From assembly GCF_011050055.1 (NCBI RefSeq), contig NZ_DRGM01000116.1, positions 1-57,286 of the forward strand: a stretch of 57,286 nucleotides of DNA. Direction: 5' to 3'. Within the stretch, counting starts at the first letter, position 1; each line of letters begins with the position of its first letter. Positions 9,122 to 17,807 of this stretch are shown in pieces. Position numbers and translations under genes: made by a program. Source of the stretch: Pseudoalteromonas prydzensis (GTDB lineage: Bacteria > Pseudomonadota > Gammaproteobacteria > Enterobacterales > Alteromonadaceae). The notes under the pieces are model-generated. The model saw only the letters and a program-made list of their open reading frames with translations. It did no database searches and was not told where the DNA came from.

Positions 9122-10270
9122 TTAAAGTGCAACTAAACTTTGCTCTAGCATTGCTTTAATTTGCTTCACTATTTTTGCTTCTGTTGCAGGTTCAAACTGT
9201 GCGATACGCGGCGTGTGGATATGCCCTGTAGGAATGTCCGAGTTTAACTCGTTCCGCAGGCGAATACTGCGGTATGATATTTCATTCGATAAGTAGCCAC
9301 CCCCACCGCCTTTTACGGCAATGGCATCTTTTAACTCTGCGAGAGTTTGCGGCGCAAAGGCTTTTTCAAGGGTAATTACGTTGTGATTATCATTTATCTT
9401 AAATTGCCCTTGGGCTTGCTGCATTTGCGTAACGGGCAAGCTGAACTGCACAAACTCACTGCCCGGCAGTAGGCGGTCATTTAAGCTTGGAATAAGCGGC
9501 GCTGTTTGTGTGCCACCGTAAACAATATTGGCGTTATCGGGAGCGGTTACGCTGCGGCGTTTACCCGGAAAGCGTTCAAGGTCAAACTCTTTACCACCCA
9601 TACTCACAGTCACTATCATGTCTACATTATTAAGTGCGTAATAGGGCGCAAGCAGCTGTTCAATAATACCTTGATCAAAATCTTCATAACGCACGGGTAC
9701 CATCACAGTATTGATTTCGGCTGTGATACCTTGGTAACTGATCACTTGGCCATCGAGTAATAATGCAGCAACACCGGATGGATTACTTTGATTGATATTT
9801 TTATCCAGTAAAAACGGGTCAAAGCCAGTTAATAAGATCTTTTTATTGGTGTTTTTAGAATAGGCTAAATCGGTGCGGCCACGGCTGCCGTTTTCTAACA
9901 TCGTTAACAGCGCATGCTGCTCTGTTGTTGTAAGTGGAAAATCAGGGTTGGTGGTGCGGATCACTTTGCTTGACAGTAACCGTGCCCAGTAAAGTTCGCG
10001 ATCATCATAGCTTTTACTTGCTATAATGCGCTGTTTCGCAGCGAGCCATAGTTGGCTTGAATAATCATGGAGTAGGTCAGTTGCCTGCTTATAGCTTTTC
10101 ACATTCTTCCAGCTTCGCTCAAATTGAGCTATATCCTCAGAAAATGCAGCTAAAACTTGCGGTATCGCAGTGCTGGCTTTTTCAATACGCTGCTCTTCAA
10201 CCGTTAAGTTAGCGCTTAAGACACTGAAGGAAGATAATATTAAACTCGTTGTTAAAAGTTGTTTGATCAT
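9122..10270 (-). CDS. Exported peptidase C15 (pyroglutamyl peptidase)-like protein with Ser in place of the catalytic Cys
   Basis: A 382-residue protein with a signal peptide (MIKQLLTTSLILSSFSVLSA) and an added N-terminal region of about 130 residues. From about residue 145 it follows the pyroglutamyl peptidase I fold: KKILLTGFDPF at the start, then VTVSMGGKEFDLERFPGKRR around the catalytic Glu, GGGGYLSNEISYRS at the nucleophile, and GHIHTPRI with the catalytic His at 352. Classical enzymes have AGxYVCN; here the Cys position is Ser328 (codon at 9287-9289). The protein is also exported, whereas typical C15 enzymes are cytoplasmic and about 215 residues long. It may be a serine-dependent variant or a non-catalytic homologue. 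It is a single gene. Confidence 0.8.
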   Translation of the reverse strand: MIKQLLTTSLILSSFSVLSANLTVEEQRIEKASTAIPQVLAAFSEDIAQFERSWKNVKSYKQATDLLHDYSSQLWLAAKQRIIASKSYDDRELYWARLLSSKVIRTTNPDFPLTTTEQHALLTMLENGSRGRTDLAYSKNTNKKILLTGFDPFLLDKNINQSNPSGVAALLLDGQVISYQGITAEINTVMVPVRYEDFDQGIIEQLLAPYYALNNVDMIVTVSMGGKEFDLERFPGKRRSVTAPDNANIVYGGTQTAPLIPSLNDRLLPGSEFVQFSLPVTQMQQAQGQFKINDNHNVITLEKAFAPQTLAELKDAIAVKGGGGGYLSNEISYRSIRLRNELNSDIPTGHIHTPRIAQFEPATEAKIVKQIKAMLEQSLVAL

Positions 10271-10457
10271 GGGGGTCCTATTATAGTCAGCTATAGCAAT
10301 CTGGATGCAAAGGCTACTATCTTATGTATCTTGCGCGAGCGCAAATAAATACGTTGATTAGGGCTTTAACTCTCATCTTTAACTTTTAATCAGCCTCTAG
10401 AGCCTATTTTCATAAACTGCTATCCTTCCTCTATTAAGTAGTAACAGAGTAAACACT

Positions 10458-10706
10458 ATGATCAACGATAACGATATAATCGACACCCTTGAAGAGTTAG
10501 CAGCATTTTTACGATTGGTTGATAATGGCGGTTTGGGTTTAAAGAACGTAGCGGGGGTGGCTTTAGCGACCAATAACAGCAATGGCCGCCCGTTTGTAGC
10601 GGTGCTTGATGATAACCATAAGTTGTTGTTAGGTCGTTGGGTAACGCAATATGTGTTTGAAAATGGCAAAGAACTGGTCCGCCAAGGGCCAAAAAAATTG
10701 CATTAG
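10458..10706 (+). CDS. Small hypothetical protein, 82 residues
   Basis: A short soluble protein beginning MINDNDIIDTLEELAAFLRLV, with a Gly/Asn-rich middle (GVALATNNSNGRPFVAVLDD) and a basic end. I do not recognise a family. Codon use looks normal and the amino-acid composition is more protein-like than the overlapping antisense frame. There is no strong ribosome-binding site, only CAGAG upstream. No partner gene lies nearby. Confidence 0.5.
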   Translation: MINDNDIIDTLEELAAFLRLVDNGGLGLKNVAGVALATNNSNGRPFVAVLDDNHKLLLGRWVTQYVFENGKELVRQGPKKLH

Positions 10707-10794
10707 AGATAACTTAAATTTGCAGCTATTCTGAGCCTAACTGATCTTTAACGGGCCTATGGCAAGTAAATTCCACACAGTTAGCGTTGAAAAG

Positions 10795-10845
10795 AGCCGC
10801 TGGAGATAGATTTATTACCCAGCGTTCAGGTTACTTAGCTGCATT
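10795..10845 (+). repeat. Dispersed intergenic repeat, copy A
   Basis: Contains CTGGAGATAGATTTATTACC followed by CAGCGTTCAGGTTACTTA. It matches three other copies in the window (from 21971, 22109 and 24261). A short dyad (CTGG...CCAG) brackets the AT-rich core. The 296-base gap holding it (10707-11002) has no other recognisable gene. Confidence 0.6.
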
Positions 10846-10951
10846 TATCTAAACACATCCCAGAAAACCTTTGCTCAGCAATCGACCTTATAGAAGTACA
10901 GACTCTAAAGTTGCAGGTGAGAAAGAGGGCAGTTATTTAAAATAAAAAGCA

Positions 10952-10981
10952 AAGCAGGTAAATAAACGATGTTACCTGCTT
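10952..10981 (-). terminator. Rho-independent terminator of the MFS gene
   Basis: A perfect 10-bp stem AAGCAGGTAA / TTACCTGCTT, 22 bases past the MFS stop on the minus strand, followed there by TGCTTTTTATTTT. Confidence 0.75.
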
Positions 10982-11002
10982 GATTAGAGTGAAAATAAAA
11001 CG

Positions 11003-12352
11003 TTATTTCTTCAGCTCTGACTCTTGTAGATCTTTAAAAAGATCCCCTTGCGGATTGTCTCCTTCTGAGACATCGTTATCTTCTTCATATTCATCATCCA
11101 CGTCATCGACCACCAACATTTGGTCGTGGGCAGTGGTTTCTTCGATGCGCGGATCCATGGTCGCTGCCAGTGGCGAATTGGTAACATCAGACGTCCCGAC
11201 CACGTAATCACTCGACTCTGGTTGCTCTACTTTTTGCTTTGAATTGATGAAGGTAAGCAATAAATACATCACCACTGTTAATGTAGCAAGTGACGCATAT
11301 AAAGCTTGATGGCCAAAATAACTCATGATCTGCGCATTAGCGGTTGAGCCAAGGGCCGCCCCCGCGCCAAAGGCAACTAGCAGTGCAGAGGATACGCCAA
11401 CGCGTTCTTCATCTTCAACCCGGGAGTTGGCTAAAGCCGATGACAATGGATATAAAGTAAAAGCAAACAAGCCGAACATAAATGTCAGTATAAAAGCCAG
11501 TGTTTGCGAAATAGGCAGTAAAAACAAGGCAAGACTGACCACGCAGATGGCGACTGCATTACTACGTAATAGCACACTACGACGTACTCGGTCAGATAAC
11601 ATACCCATCGGCCATTGTGCTAATAAACCGGCTAAAATAGTGGCAGACATAAAAATGGCGATTTCAGATGAATTAAAACCTGAGAGCTTGGCAAAGGTAG
11701 GCGCAAGGCCGTAAAAACTGCCATTAATAATGCCAGCAAAATGCACCGCAGTCATAGATTGCGGCACTTTTTTAAAGTAATCAAACACGCTTACTTGAAT
11801 CGGCTTTAATGGTTTGGGGTGAATTCGACGAGTGATTGAAATGGGAATAATACCAATAGCCAGCGCCATACAGACTAAAAAGAGTGGTGCATAGCCTAGC
11901 TCAGGAAATTCAGCTAAGGCAAACTGGCCTAAGATGGTGCCTAAATATGAGGTGATCATATAAAACGAAAACACCCGCCCACGTGACTCAGGGGCCGCTT
12001 GTTCGTTAAGCCAGCTTTCCAGTACCATGTAATTACACATCATCCCAAGGCCCACGCAAAGTCGCAGGCCAAGCCAGACATAGATGTTATCGCTTACCCC
12101 ATGTGCCGCCACACACGCTATAACAGCGGCAGTACTGGCGGCAAAGGTTCGAATATGGCCGACCGATTTTATAAGGTGATAGCCAAGCTTAGCCCCCAGT
12201 AATAAGCCTAGGTAGTAGCATGAGGTCATCAAACCTATCCACAAGGTTGAAGTACCATGCTGCCCTAAATAAAGGGCTAAATAGGTGGTAAGTAAGCTGG
12301 TGCCAATAATTAAGAAAAGGTTGGCAAAATATAACGAAGGAAATGATTTCAT
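11003..12352 (-). CDS. MFS transporter (YcaD/UMF2-like) with an acidic C-terminal tail
   Basis: A 449-residue, 12-helix transporter. The first helix begins SLYFANLFLIIGTSLLTTYL. The loop between helices 2 and 3 (HLIKSVGHIRTF) is a weak version of the MFS A-motif. Helices 4-5 carry GLGMMCNYMVLESWLNEQ and SRGRVFSFYMITSYLGTI, which fit the YcaD-like drug/metabolite efflux group. The second half has MGMLSDRVRRSVLLRSNA, an A-motif copy. After the last helix at about residue 380 comes a 70-residue cytoplasmic tail rich in Asp and Glu (DDVDDEYEEDNDVSEGD), absent from typical members. The substrate is unknown. Confidence 0.88.
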   Translation of the reverse strand: MKSFPSLYFANLFLIIGTSLLTTYLALYLGQHGTSTLWIGLMTSCYYLGLLLGAKLGYHLIKSVGHIRTFAASTAAVIACVAAHGVSDNIYVWLGLRLCVGLGMMCNYMVLESWLNEQAAPESRGRVFSFYMITSYLGTILGQFALAEFPELGYAPLFLVCMALAIGIIPISITRRIHPKPLKPIQVSVFDYFKKVPQSMTAVHFAGIINGSFYGLAPTFAKLSGFNSSEIAIFMSATILAGLLAQWPMGMLSDRVRRSVLLRSNAVAICVVSLALFLLPISQTLAFILTFMFGLFAFTLYPLSSALANSRVEDEERVGVSSALLVAFGAGAALGSTANAQIMSYFGHQALYASLATLTVVMYLLLTFINSKQKVEQPESSDYVVGTSDVTNSPLAATMDPRIEETTAHDQMLVVDDVDDEYEEDNDVSEGDNPQGDLFKDLQESELKK

Positions 12353-12508
12353 TTATATACAAATTATATGCTTGGACAACTAGATACTAGAATAATCAGA
12401 GGAATATTCCAAGTAATAAACACCGCCGTATTCGTAAGCGTATTCAGTTAGACAAACTTTGCTTGAGCAATTACCATAGCCGCAGAATGATTTTTACAGA
12501 GTGTTATT

Positions 12509-12844
12509 ATGTCGTTACCTGCTTGTCCTAACTGCCAATCTGAATACGTTTACCAAGATCAATCGTTACTGATCTGCCCTGAGTGTTCACATGAATGGGA
12601 CCCCGTTAATGATGCATTAGAACATGCAGTTATTGTTAAAGATGCAAACGGCACGCTATTGGCTGAAGGCGATAAAGTCACTGTGGTTAAAGATTTAAAA
12701 ATTAAAGGCAGCTCGCAAGTAATAAAGATTGGCAGCAAAGCGGTGATCCGCTGGATCAAAGATGCAAAAGATCACCAACTTGATTGCAAAGTTGATGGCG
12801 TAGGCGAAATGATGGTAACGGCAAAGTTTGTGAAAAAGGCCTAA
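12509..12844 (+). CDS. yjdM: YjdM/PhnA-family zinc-ribbon protein
   Basis: A 111-residue cytoplasmic protein. Residues 1-30 form a zinc ribbon with two Cys pairs, CPNC and CPEC. The rest is the compact PhnA/YjdM C-terminal domain (VIVKDANGTLLAEGDKVTVVKDLKIKGSS... KIGSKAVIRW). Length and motifs match E. coli YjdM, formerly PhnA, closely. That protein was once linked to phosphonate use because of map position, but it is not a phosphonoacetate hydrolase and its role is unsettled. Nothing in the neighbourhood concerns phosphonates. Confidence 0.93.
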   Translation: MSLPACPNCQSEYVYQDQSLLICPECSHEWDPVNDALEHAVIVKDANGTLLAEGDKVTVVKDLKIKGSSQVIKIGSKAVIRWIKDAKDHQLDCKVDGVGEMMVTAKFVKKA

Positions 12845-12899
12845 CGAGTTTTTATAACTTATTTAAAGACCTCGGCATGATTTAACAATAGCTCGAAAA

Positions 12900-15602
12900 T
12901 TGAAATGGAATTTAAATGTGAGTAAGCAAAACGTACTGAGTTACTATCGCGATTGCTACAAAGAAGATAGCGCTGATTTAAATCTATGGGATTTGAGTAA
13001 ATTAAAAAAACAAGATCGCTTCGTACTAGAAGGAAGAGATGACTTAGGATCGGGGTTTTTAGCCCGGCTGCCAATACCGCAACAGTTTGCTGAGCCAATG
13101 ATGAAGCGTATTGAGGTTTATCAACGCGAACGTGTTTTGTTATATGTACGATTTATACTGGTTGCTAAACTTGAGATAAAAGGTGAGATAAAACAAGTTG
13201 TTTCACCGATTTTATATAATGAAGCCGCGATAGAAAAAGACAATGATGATTATTATTTTTCGGTTATTGACTCTCAACCTGAAATTAATGAATCACTCAC
13301 CCAGTTGTTAATGCCTGAAGCTGAACTTCTTGATGAAACAGCAGATATCCAGTCTGCTTACTTTTGGACCTCATTACTAAAACAAAGTCCCGTTGCGTTA
13401 AATGTATTAACGCTTTTAAACTACCCAGAACTTGCCAATTTTGATGAAATAAAAACAGCCATAAAAAGTCGCACCGCAACACTGTTACCTGCGTCAATGT
13501 TGGTGTTTGTGGAGCGCTCAACCAGCAGTCGAGGGGTACTCCACGAGCTTGAAGAAATAACGGCCTCAAAAACGCTTCCACCCCCAATTAGCGCTTTAAT
13601 TGCAGGTGATGCGCCGCTCAAAAGTACTAAAGCGTTAAAGTACGACTACTTACCCGGCTTATTGTCTGCACCGCAAAAGAAAGTTATTTCGATCGCTGCT
13701 AATGCGCATTTAGGCTGTGTGTCAGGGCCACCTGGTACAGGGAAAAGTTATACAATTGCCGCGGTGGCAGCTGAACACATGGCGCGTGGAGAATCAGTGC
13801 TCATTGTCGCAAATAATGACCCTGCACTTGATGTGATTGCCGATAAGCTGAATGAAAACTTTGCGTTAAGTGAAGTATCAATTCGGGCTGGGCAAAAAGA
13901 GTTCTTAAAAAAACTAAAAGATTATATTGCTGACTTATTGTCTGGGTATTTAGCAGATGAGCAGCAAAAAGCCCCAGCTATTTTTGAATCAGAATTAAAA
14001 GCCCAAAATGCATTACTCACTGACTTAGAACAACGTTTTGATAAGTTTTGTCGCAAAGCGATAATCCGCGGGCAACGGCTTAAAAAGCTTGAAGATAAAG
14101 ATATGCAATGGTTAAGCAATTTATATCTAAAATGGGCTCAGCGCAGCATTAAAAAGCTAGCCAAACAGTGGTCTGCTTTAGAGCAAATTAATGCACAACA
14201 AACTAGTCGAGAGTTGTTGGCGAGTCGCTATTTAACCGCGTTAAAGAATACTAATTTGCGGACATTAGTTAAAACTCAGCGTAAATCGTTGCAGGCTTTT
14301 AATCAGGCTATTCGCAGTCGTACTTCTAAAAGGCAGTTTGAGCTGTTTGATAATATAGAATACTCATCATTGCTAGCGGCGTTTCCTGTGTGGTTAGTAA
14401 GTTTGAATTCGCTGTATAGGGTATTACCCTTAAAGCCGCAAATGTTTGATTTAGTTATTATCGATGAAGCAACACAGTGCAATATTAGCAGTTGTTTACC
14501 GGCACTTTTTCGTGCAAAACGAGCGTTGGTGGTTGGCGATACAAAGCAATTAAGGCATTACTCTTTTTTAGCAAAATCAAAAGAGGCTCAGCTTCGCGCG
14601 AAGAATCAACTGTCACTCTCTAGTGAGGGGGTTGTTAGTTATCGTGATAATTCAATTTTAGATTTAACATTAAATGCGCTCAATAGCGATCAGCAATTAG
14701 CCTTTTTAGATGAACATTTTAGAAGTAAACCTGAGTTAATTCATTTTAGTAATCGCTATTTTTATCAAGCAAAGTTAAAGGTAATGCAACATCGCCCATG
14801 TACCAGCAGCGGTAATTTATTTATACAGCGTGTTAATGGGGAAAGAGATAAAAATGGCGTCAATCAGCTCGAAGCGAGTGCTGTGATCGCGAGCATAAAG
14901 CAGCAAATGAGTGCTGATCGAGAAACGGGTGTGTATCACAGTATAGGGGTTGTTTCGCCATTTCGAAGCCAAGCAGATTTTATTGCTAAGCAAATAGACG
15001 CCCATTTCAGTGAAGCCGAAATTATTAGACATAAGCTAAGAGCCGCCACCCCTTTTGGATTTCAGGGGGAGGAACGCGATATTATATTGATCTCTTTTGC
15101 GGTGGATAATGATGCAAAACGTGCGGCAGTATATTTAAATAAAGCAGATGTTTTTAACGTGACCATAACGCGGGCAAGACAAACACAGCATTTATTTTTA
15201 TCCATCGATGAAGCACAGTTACCAGAACATTATTTATTAAGGCGTTACTTAGGTTCGATAAGTGAGTTTGCAGCCGTTCATACATGTCTATCCGATATCG
15301 ATGACTTTCAACGCGATGTAACACAAGAGCTGATGAAATTACAGATAGAAACATGGCCTGGTTATGCTGTAGCGGGGACTGAGGTTGATATTTTATGTCG
15401 TTATCATGGCCGGTATTTAGCAGTTGATCTGATTGGTTACCCCGGACCTTGGGCTGACTTTTTTGAATTAGATACTTACAAACTATTTAATCGCGCCAAT
15501 ATTGAAATGCTACCTATAAGTTATGGTTTATGGGTTGTCGATAAAGATACCTGTATACAAGCAATTGTTGCTAGGCTGAAGGGGAGCGCCCATAAGCCTT
15601 AA
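12900..15602 (+). CDS. Superfamily 1 DNA/RNA helicase (DNA2/NAM7-like) with a nuclease-like C-terminal extension
   Basis: A protein of about 900 residues, starting at a TTG at 12900 or more likely at a GTG at 12918 preceded by GGA. The N-terminal 250 residues are unassigned. A Walker A motif SGPPGTGKSYT lies near residue 277, with a helical insertion at about 340-450. The DEAT-type Walker B IIDEATQ is near 520, GDTKQL (motif III) near 545, FQGEERDIIL (motif V) near 721 and TITRARQ (motif VI) near 756, all in the UPF1/DNA2-like order. The last 95 residues (GTEVDILCRYHGRYLAVDLI) resemble a PD-(D/E)XK core but lack a clear E-x-K. It ends 4 bases before a convergent gene. A nucleic-acid processing role is likely; the target is unknown. 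Confidence 0.88.
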   Translation: MKWNLNVSKQNVLSYYRDCYKEDSADLNLWDLSKLKKQDRFVLEGRDDLGSGFLARLPIPQQFAEPMMKRIEVYQRERVLLYVRFILVAKLEIKGEIKQVVSPILYNEAAIEKDNDDYYFSVIDSQPEINESLTQLLMPEAELLDETADIQSAYFWTSLLKQSPVALNVLTLLNYPELANFDEIKTAIKSRTATLLPASMLVFVERSTSSRGVLHELEEITASKTLPPPISALIAGDAPLKSTKALKYDYLPGLLSAPQKKVISIAANAHLGCVSGPPGTGKSYTIAAVAAEHMARGESVLIVANNDPALDVIADKLNENFALSEVSIRAGQKEFLKKLKDYIADLLSGYLADEQQKAPAIFESELKAQNALLTDLEQRFDKFCRKAIIRGQRLKKLEDKDMQWLSNLYLKWAQRSIKKLAKQWSALEQINAQQTSRELLASRYLTALKNTNLRTLVKTQRKSLQAFNQAIRSRTSKRQFELFDNIEYSSLLAAFPVWLVSLNSLYRVLPLKPQMFDLVIIDEATQCNISSCLPALFRAKRALVVGDTKQLRHYSFLAKSKEAQLRAKNQLSLSSEGVVSYRDNSILDLTLNALNSDQQLAFLDEHFRSKPELIHFSNRYFYQAKLKVMQHRPCTSSGNLFIQRVNGERDKNGVNQLEASAVIASIKQQMSADRETGVYHSIGVVSPFRSQADFIAKQIDAHFSEAEIIRHKLRAATPFGFQGEERDIILISFAVDNDAKRAAVYLNKADVFNVTITRARQTQHLFLSIDEAQLPEHYLLRRYLGSISEFAAVHTCLSDIDDFQRDVTQELMKLQIETWPGYAVAGTEVDILCRYHGRYLAVDLIGYPGPWADFFELDTYKLFNRANIEMLPISYGLWVVDKDTCIQAIVARLKGSAHKP

Positions 15603-15605
15603 TCG

Positions 15606-17342
15606 CTATTGCGTACTGATCTCTTTTACCTCTGCAGTGTCGAACTCGTTTACTGCTGCGCTTGATTGACTGACGCTGTTTTTCTGTAAGGCGATATACA
15701 GATCTGAGTGTACGTAGATGCCTTCTTTACCGGATGCCATACCGGCAATTTCAAACCATGACAGGAGTTGTCGTTTTCTGCCTGCTATTTCCAACCTAAT
15801 ATCACGCTTTTTAAAGATCACGTCTAAATCGGTGAGCATGGCCATCACGCTTAAATCTAAATGGGTGAAGCAGGGCACGGCATCGATAATAACGCAGTGG
15901 ATGTCGTCCTTTTGCCGCGCATATTGCTCTAGCAAACGACGTTTAAAGTAACCGGCATTAAAGTAAGTTAACGGAGAATTAAAACGATAAATAAACACTC
16001 CTTGTACTGCTTTTGCTTTATCAGTGGCATCAAGGCTTCTTACAACACCTTTAATATCAACACCTAATATATTGTCTGTTGGGCGCATTACGGTGCGAAT
16101 AAACTGAAATAAACCAAGTAATACCGCTAGGGTAATACCTGGTATTACGCCAATAAATAGCACGGCAAACAAAGTTGCCAAGGCAAGATAAAAGGCATGT
16201 TTATCTTTACGTTTTAATTGCCAGACGGCTTTTAAGTCTAATAAGTGGACAGAAGCAATAATTAGCACAACGCCTAATGCTGCACTGGGGATAAACTCAA
16301 GCGGTGCTGTTAAGAACAAAGCAATGATGGCGATGATCCCCGCTGCAATGATGGATACTAATTGCGTTTTACCGCCGGTGGCATCATTGACTGCGGTACG
16401 AGAATCAGCACCACTGACAGCAAAACCTTGTGATAAGGCCGAGGCAAAGTTAGCAATGCCTAAGGCTCTAAATTCTTTGTCGGCATCGATGTCGTAGCCA
16501 TTTTTAGCGGCAAAGCTGCGAGCGGTTAGCATCATACTAACAAAGCTGACGATTGCTAAGTTAAGTGCCGGTACGACAAGCTCACGAATAACACCAATAT
16601 CATAAATAGGCGTATTAAACACTGGGAGGCCACCGGTTACAGTGCCAATAGTGTTGATATCAAACTGCTTTAAATTAAAAAGCCACACAAGTACGGCGCC
16701 AAATGCGATAGCAAACATGGATGCCGGCCAAGTCGGTTTAAGCCGTTTCATGGCAAAGTAAACAGCAACTGTAAATAACGCCATCAATAAGGTTGGGATA
16801 TGGGTTTGTGCTAAATAGGTGGGTACGCCACCTAATCGTTCGAGCAAATATTTATCATCGAAGGTAAAGCCAAATACTTTAGAAAACTGACCAACAATAA
16901 TAGTAATGGCAACCCCGTTCAATAGGCCCATTAAGATTGGTTTAGATAAGAAGTCGGCCAATACACCTAATTTAAATTTGCTGGCAATTAAGCACCAAAA
17001 GCCAGTCATGGCGGTCATAGTGACAACCAATTGCCAATGCTTAACAGTGTCGCCAGCGGCAAGAGGCGTGACTACAGCGGCAATAACGGCGCAGGTTGCT
17101 GCATCAGGGCCAACAATGAGTTGTTTCGAGCTACCAAACAGGGCATAAAGTATCATTGGTAATATGCATGAATACAAGCCTACGGCGGCATTTACGCCGG
17201 TCAGTTGTGCGTAGGCGATCGCAACTGGCAAAGCAACAGCGGCAACAGATAGCGCGGCTCTTACATCATCCGCAAACCACTTTCGTTCGTAGTGAAATAA
17301 CGTGTTCAGACCCGGCATAAAATCATACAAACGCGACAGCAC
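15606..17342 (-). CDS. SulP-family anion transporter with STAS domain
   Basis: A membrane transporter of about 578 residues. I choose the GTG at 17342 because AAGGAA lies 6 bases upstream; a GTG at 17369 would add 9 residues with no ribosome site. The membrane part (to about residue 420) shows the SulP blocks VALPVAIAYAQLTGVNAAVGLYS and IVGPDAATCAVIAA in the first two helices, and AVSGADSRTAVNDATGGKTQ further on. A cytoplasmic STAS domain follows (about 440-555, FRFNSPLTYFNAGYFKRRLLE, then CVIIDAVPCFTHLDLSVMAML). SulP proteins carry sulfate, bicarbonate or dicarboxylates, often with Na+ or H+. The substrate cannot be told here, and no sulfate-assimilation or carbonic anhydrase gene is adjacent. 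Confidence 0.93.
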   Translation of the reverse strand: MLSRLYDFMPGLNTLFHYERKWFADDVRAALSVAAVALPVAIAYAQLTGVNAAVGLYSCILPMILYALFGSSKQLIVGPDAATCAVIAAVVTPLAAGDTVKHWQLVVTMTAMTGFWCLIASKFKLGVLADFLSKPILMGLLNGVAITIIVGQFSKVFGFTFDDKYLLERLGGVPTYLAQTHIPTLLMALFTVAVYFAMKRLKPTWPASMFAIAFGAVLVWLFNLKQFDINTIGTVTGGLPVFNTPIYDIGVIRELVVPALNLAIVSFVSMMLTARSFAAKNGYDIDADKEFRALGIANFASALSQGFAVSGADSRTAVNDATGGKTQLVSIIAAGIIAIIALFLTAPLEFIPSAALGVVLIIASVHLLDLKAVWQLKRKDKHAFYLALATLFAVLFIGVIPGITLAVLLGLFQFIRTVMRPTDNILGVDIKGVVRSLDATDKAKAVQGVFIYRFNSPLTYFNAGYFKRRLLEQYARQKDDIHCVIIDAVPCFTHLDLSVMAMLTDLDVIFKKRDIRLEIAGRKRQLLSWFEIAGMASGKEGIYVHSDLYIALQKNSVSQSSAAVNEFDTAEVKEISTQ

Positions 17343-17807
17343 ACTCGTTTCCTTGTTAATAGTAAGCACATCTGGATAGTAAATTTAATATACTAACAAG
17401 TATAGCTCCCGGGCTGAGGATTTTTTAATAAATAGCAGATACTTAGGCTTATAACTGCTTTTGGTTCAGTGTTAAGTATGATGAAAAAGTTTAAAGGTGA
17501 GCGATATTAGATGGTTGCTGTTACCACAAGCCAATTTCATACTAGATGGTGATTAAGGTAAAACCCGTTCAATATTCATTTATAGTTGTTGTTTGTATGA
17601 TTATTGTGCGATCCTGTTTTTGTTGGCTGCCAATTTTTGCGTTTACTACGCTAGCGCAAACTTATTATGGCAACTTAGCAACTACTATACGTTTGTCTTA
17701 TACCCAGAATCTATTTATGTGTGAATATGGCTTTTGATTTCAAATAAATACTTAATTGTAATTGGCAGTATAATTACAGTTTTTTACATTGTTACATGTG
17801 AGGAAAA
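17343..17807. other. 465-base gap with no gene
   Basis: It lies between the divergent SulP and chemoreceptor genes. Apart from the lysE/lrp-like relic described separately (17568-17669) I see only AT-rich sequence and unassigned promoter space. A 63-codon frame at 17546-17737 has an implausible composition and crosses the relic, so I do not call it. Confidence 0.5.
17568..17669. other. Gene-less second copy of the lysE/lrp divergent control region
   Basis: 21 bases at 17568-17588 are identical to 24937-24957, which covers the first codons of lysE and its leader. CCAATTTTTGCG at 17630-17641 and AACTTATTATG at 17659-17669 match the middle and the lrp start region (CGCAATTTTTGCG; AACTTATTATG at 25041-25051). 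The two former start codons are at 17577-17579 (minus) and 17667-17669 (plus). Each opens only a few codons before a stop: 8 codons on the minus strand, 3 on the plus strand. The spacing is 87 bases against 100 in the intact copy. Confidence 0.65.

Noticed and set aside
10397..10669. A 90-codon minus-strand frame opposite the small gene at 10458
   Set aside because: Its composition (runs of Ser, Leu, Pro) looks like an antisense shadow, and the plus-strand frame is more protein-like.
17546..17737. A 63-codon plus-strand frame
   Set aside because: It crosses the lysE/lrp-like relic, is rich in Cys and hydrophobic residues without a family pattern, and has no ribosome site.
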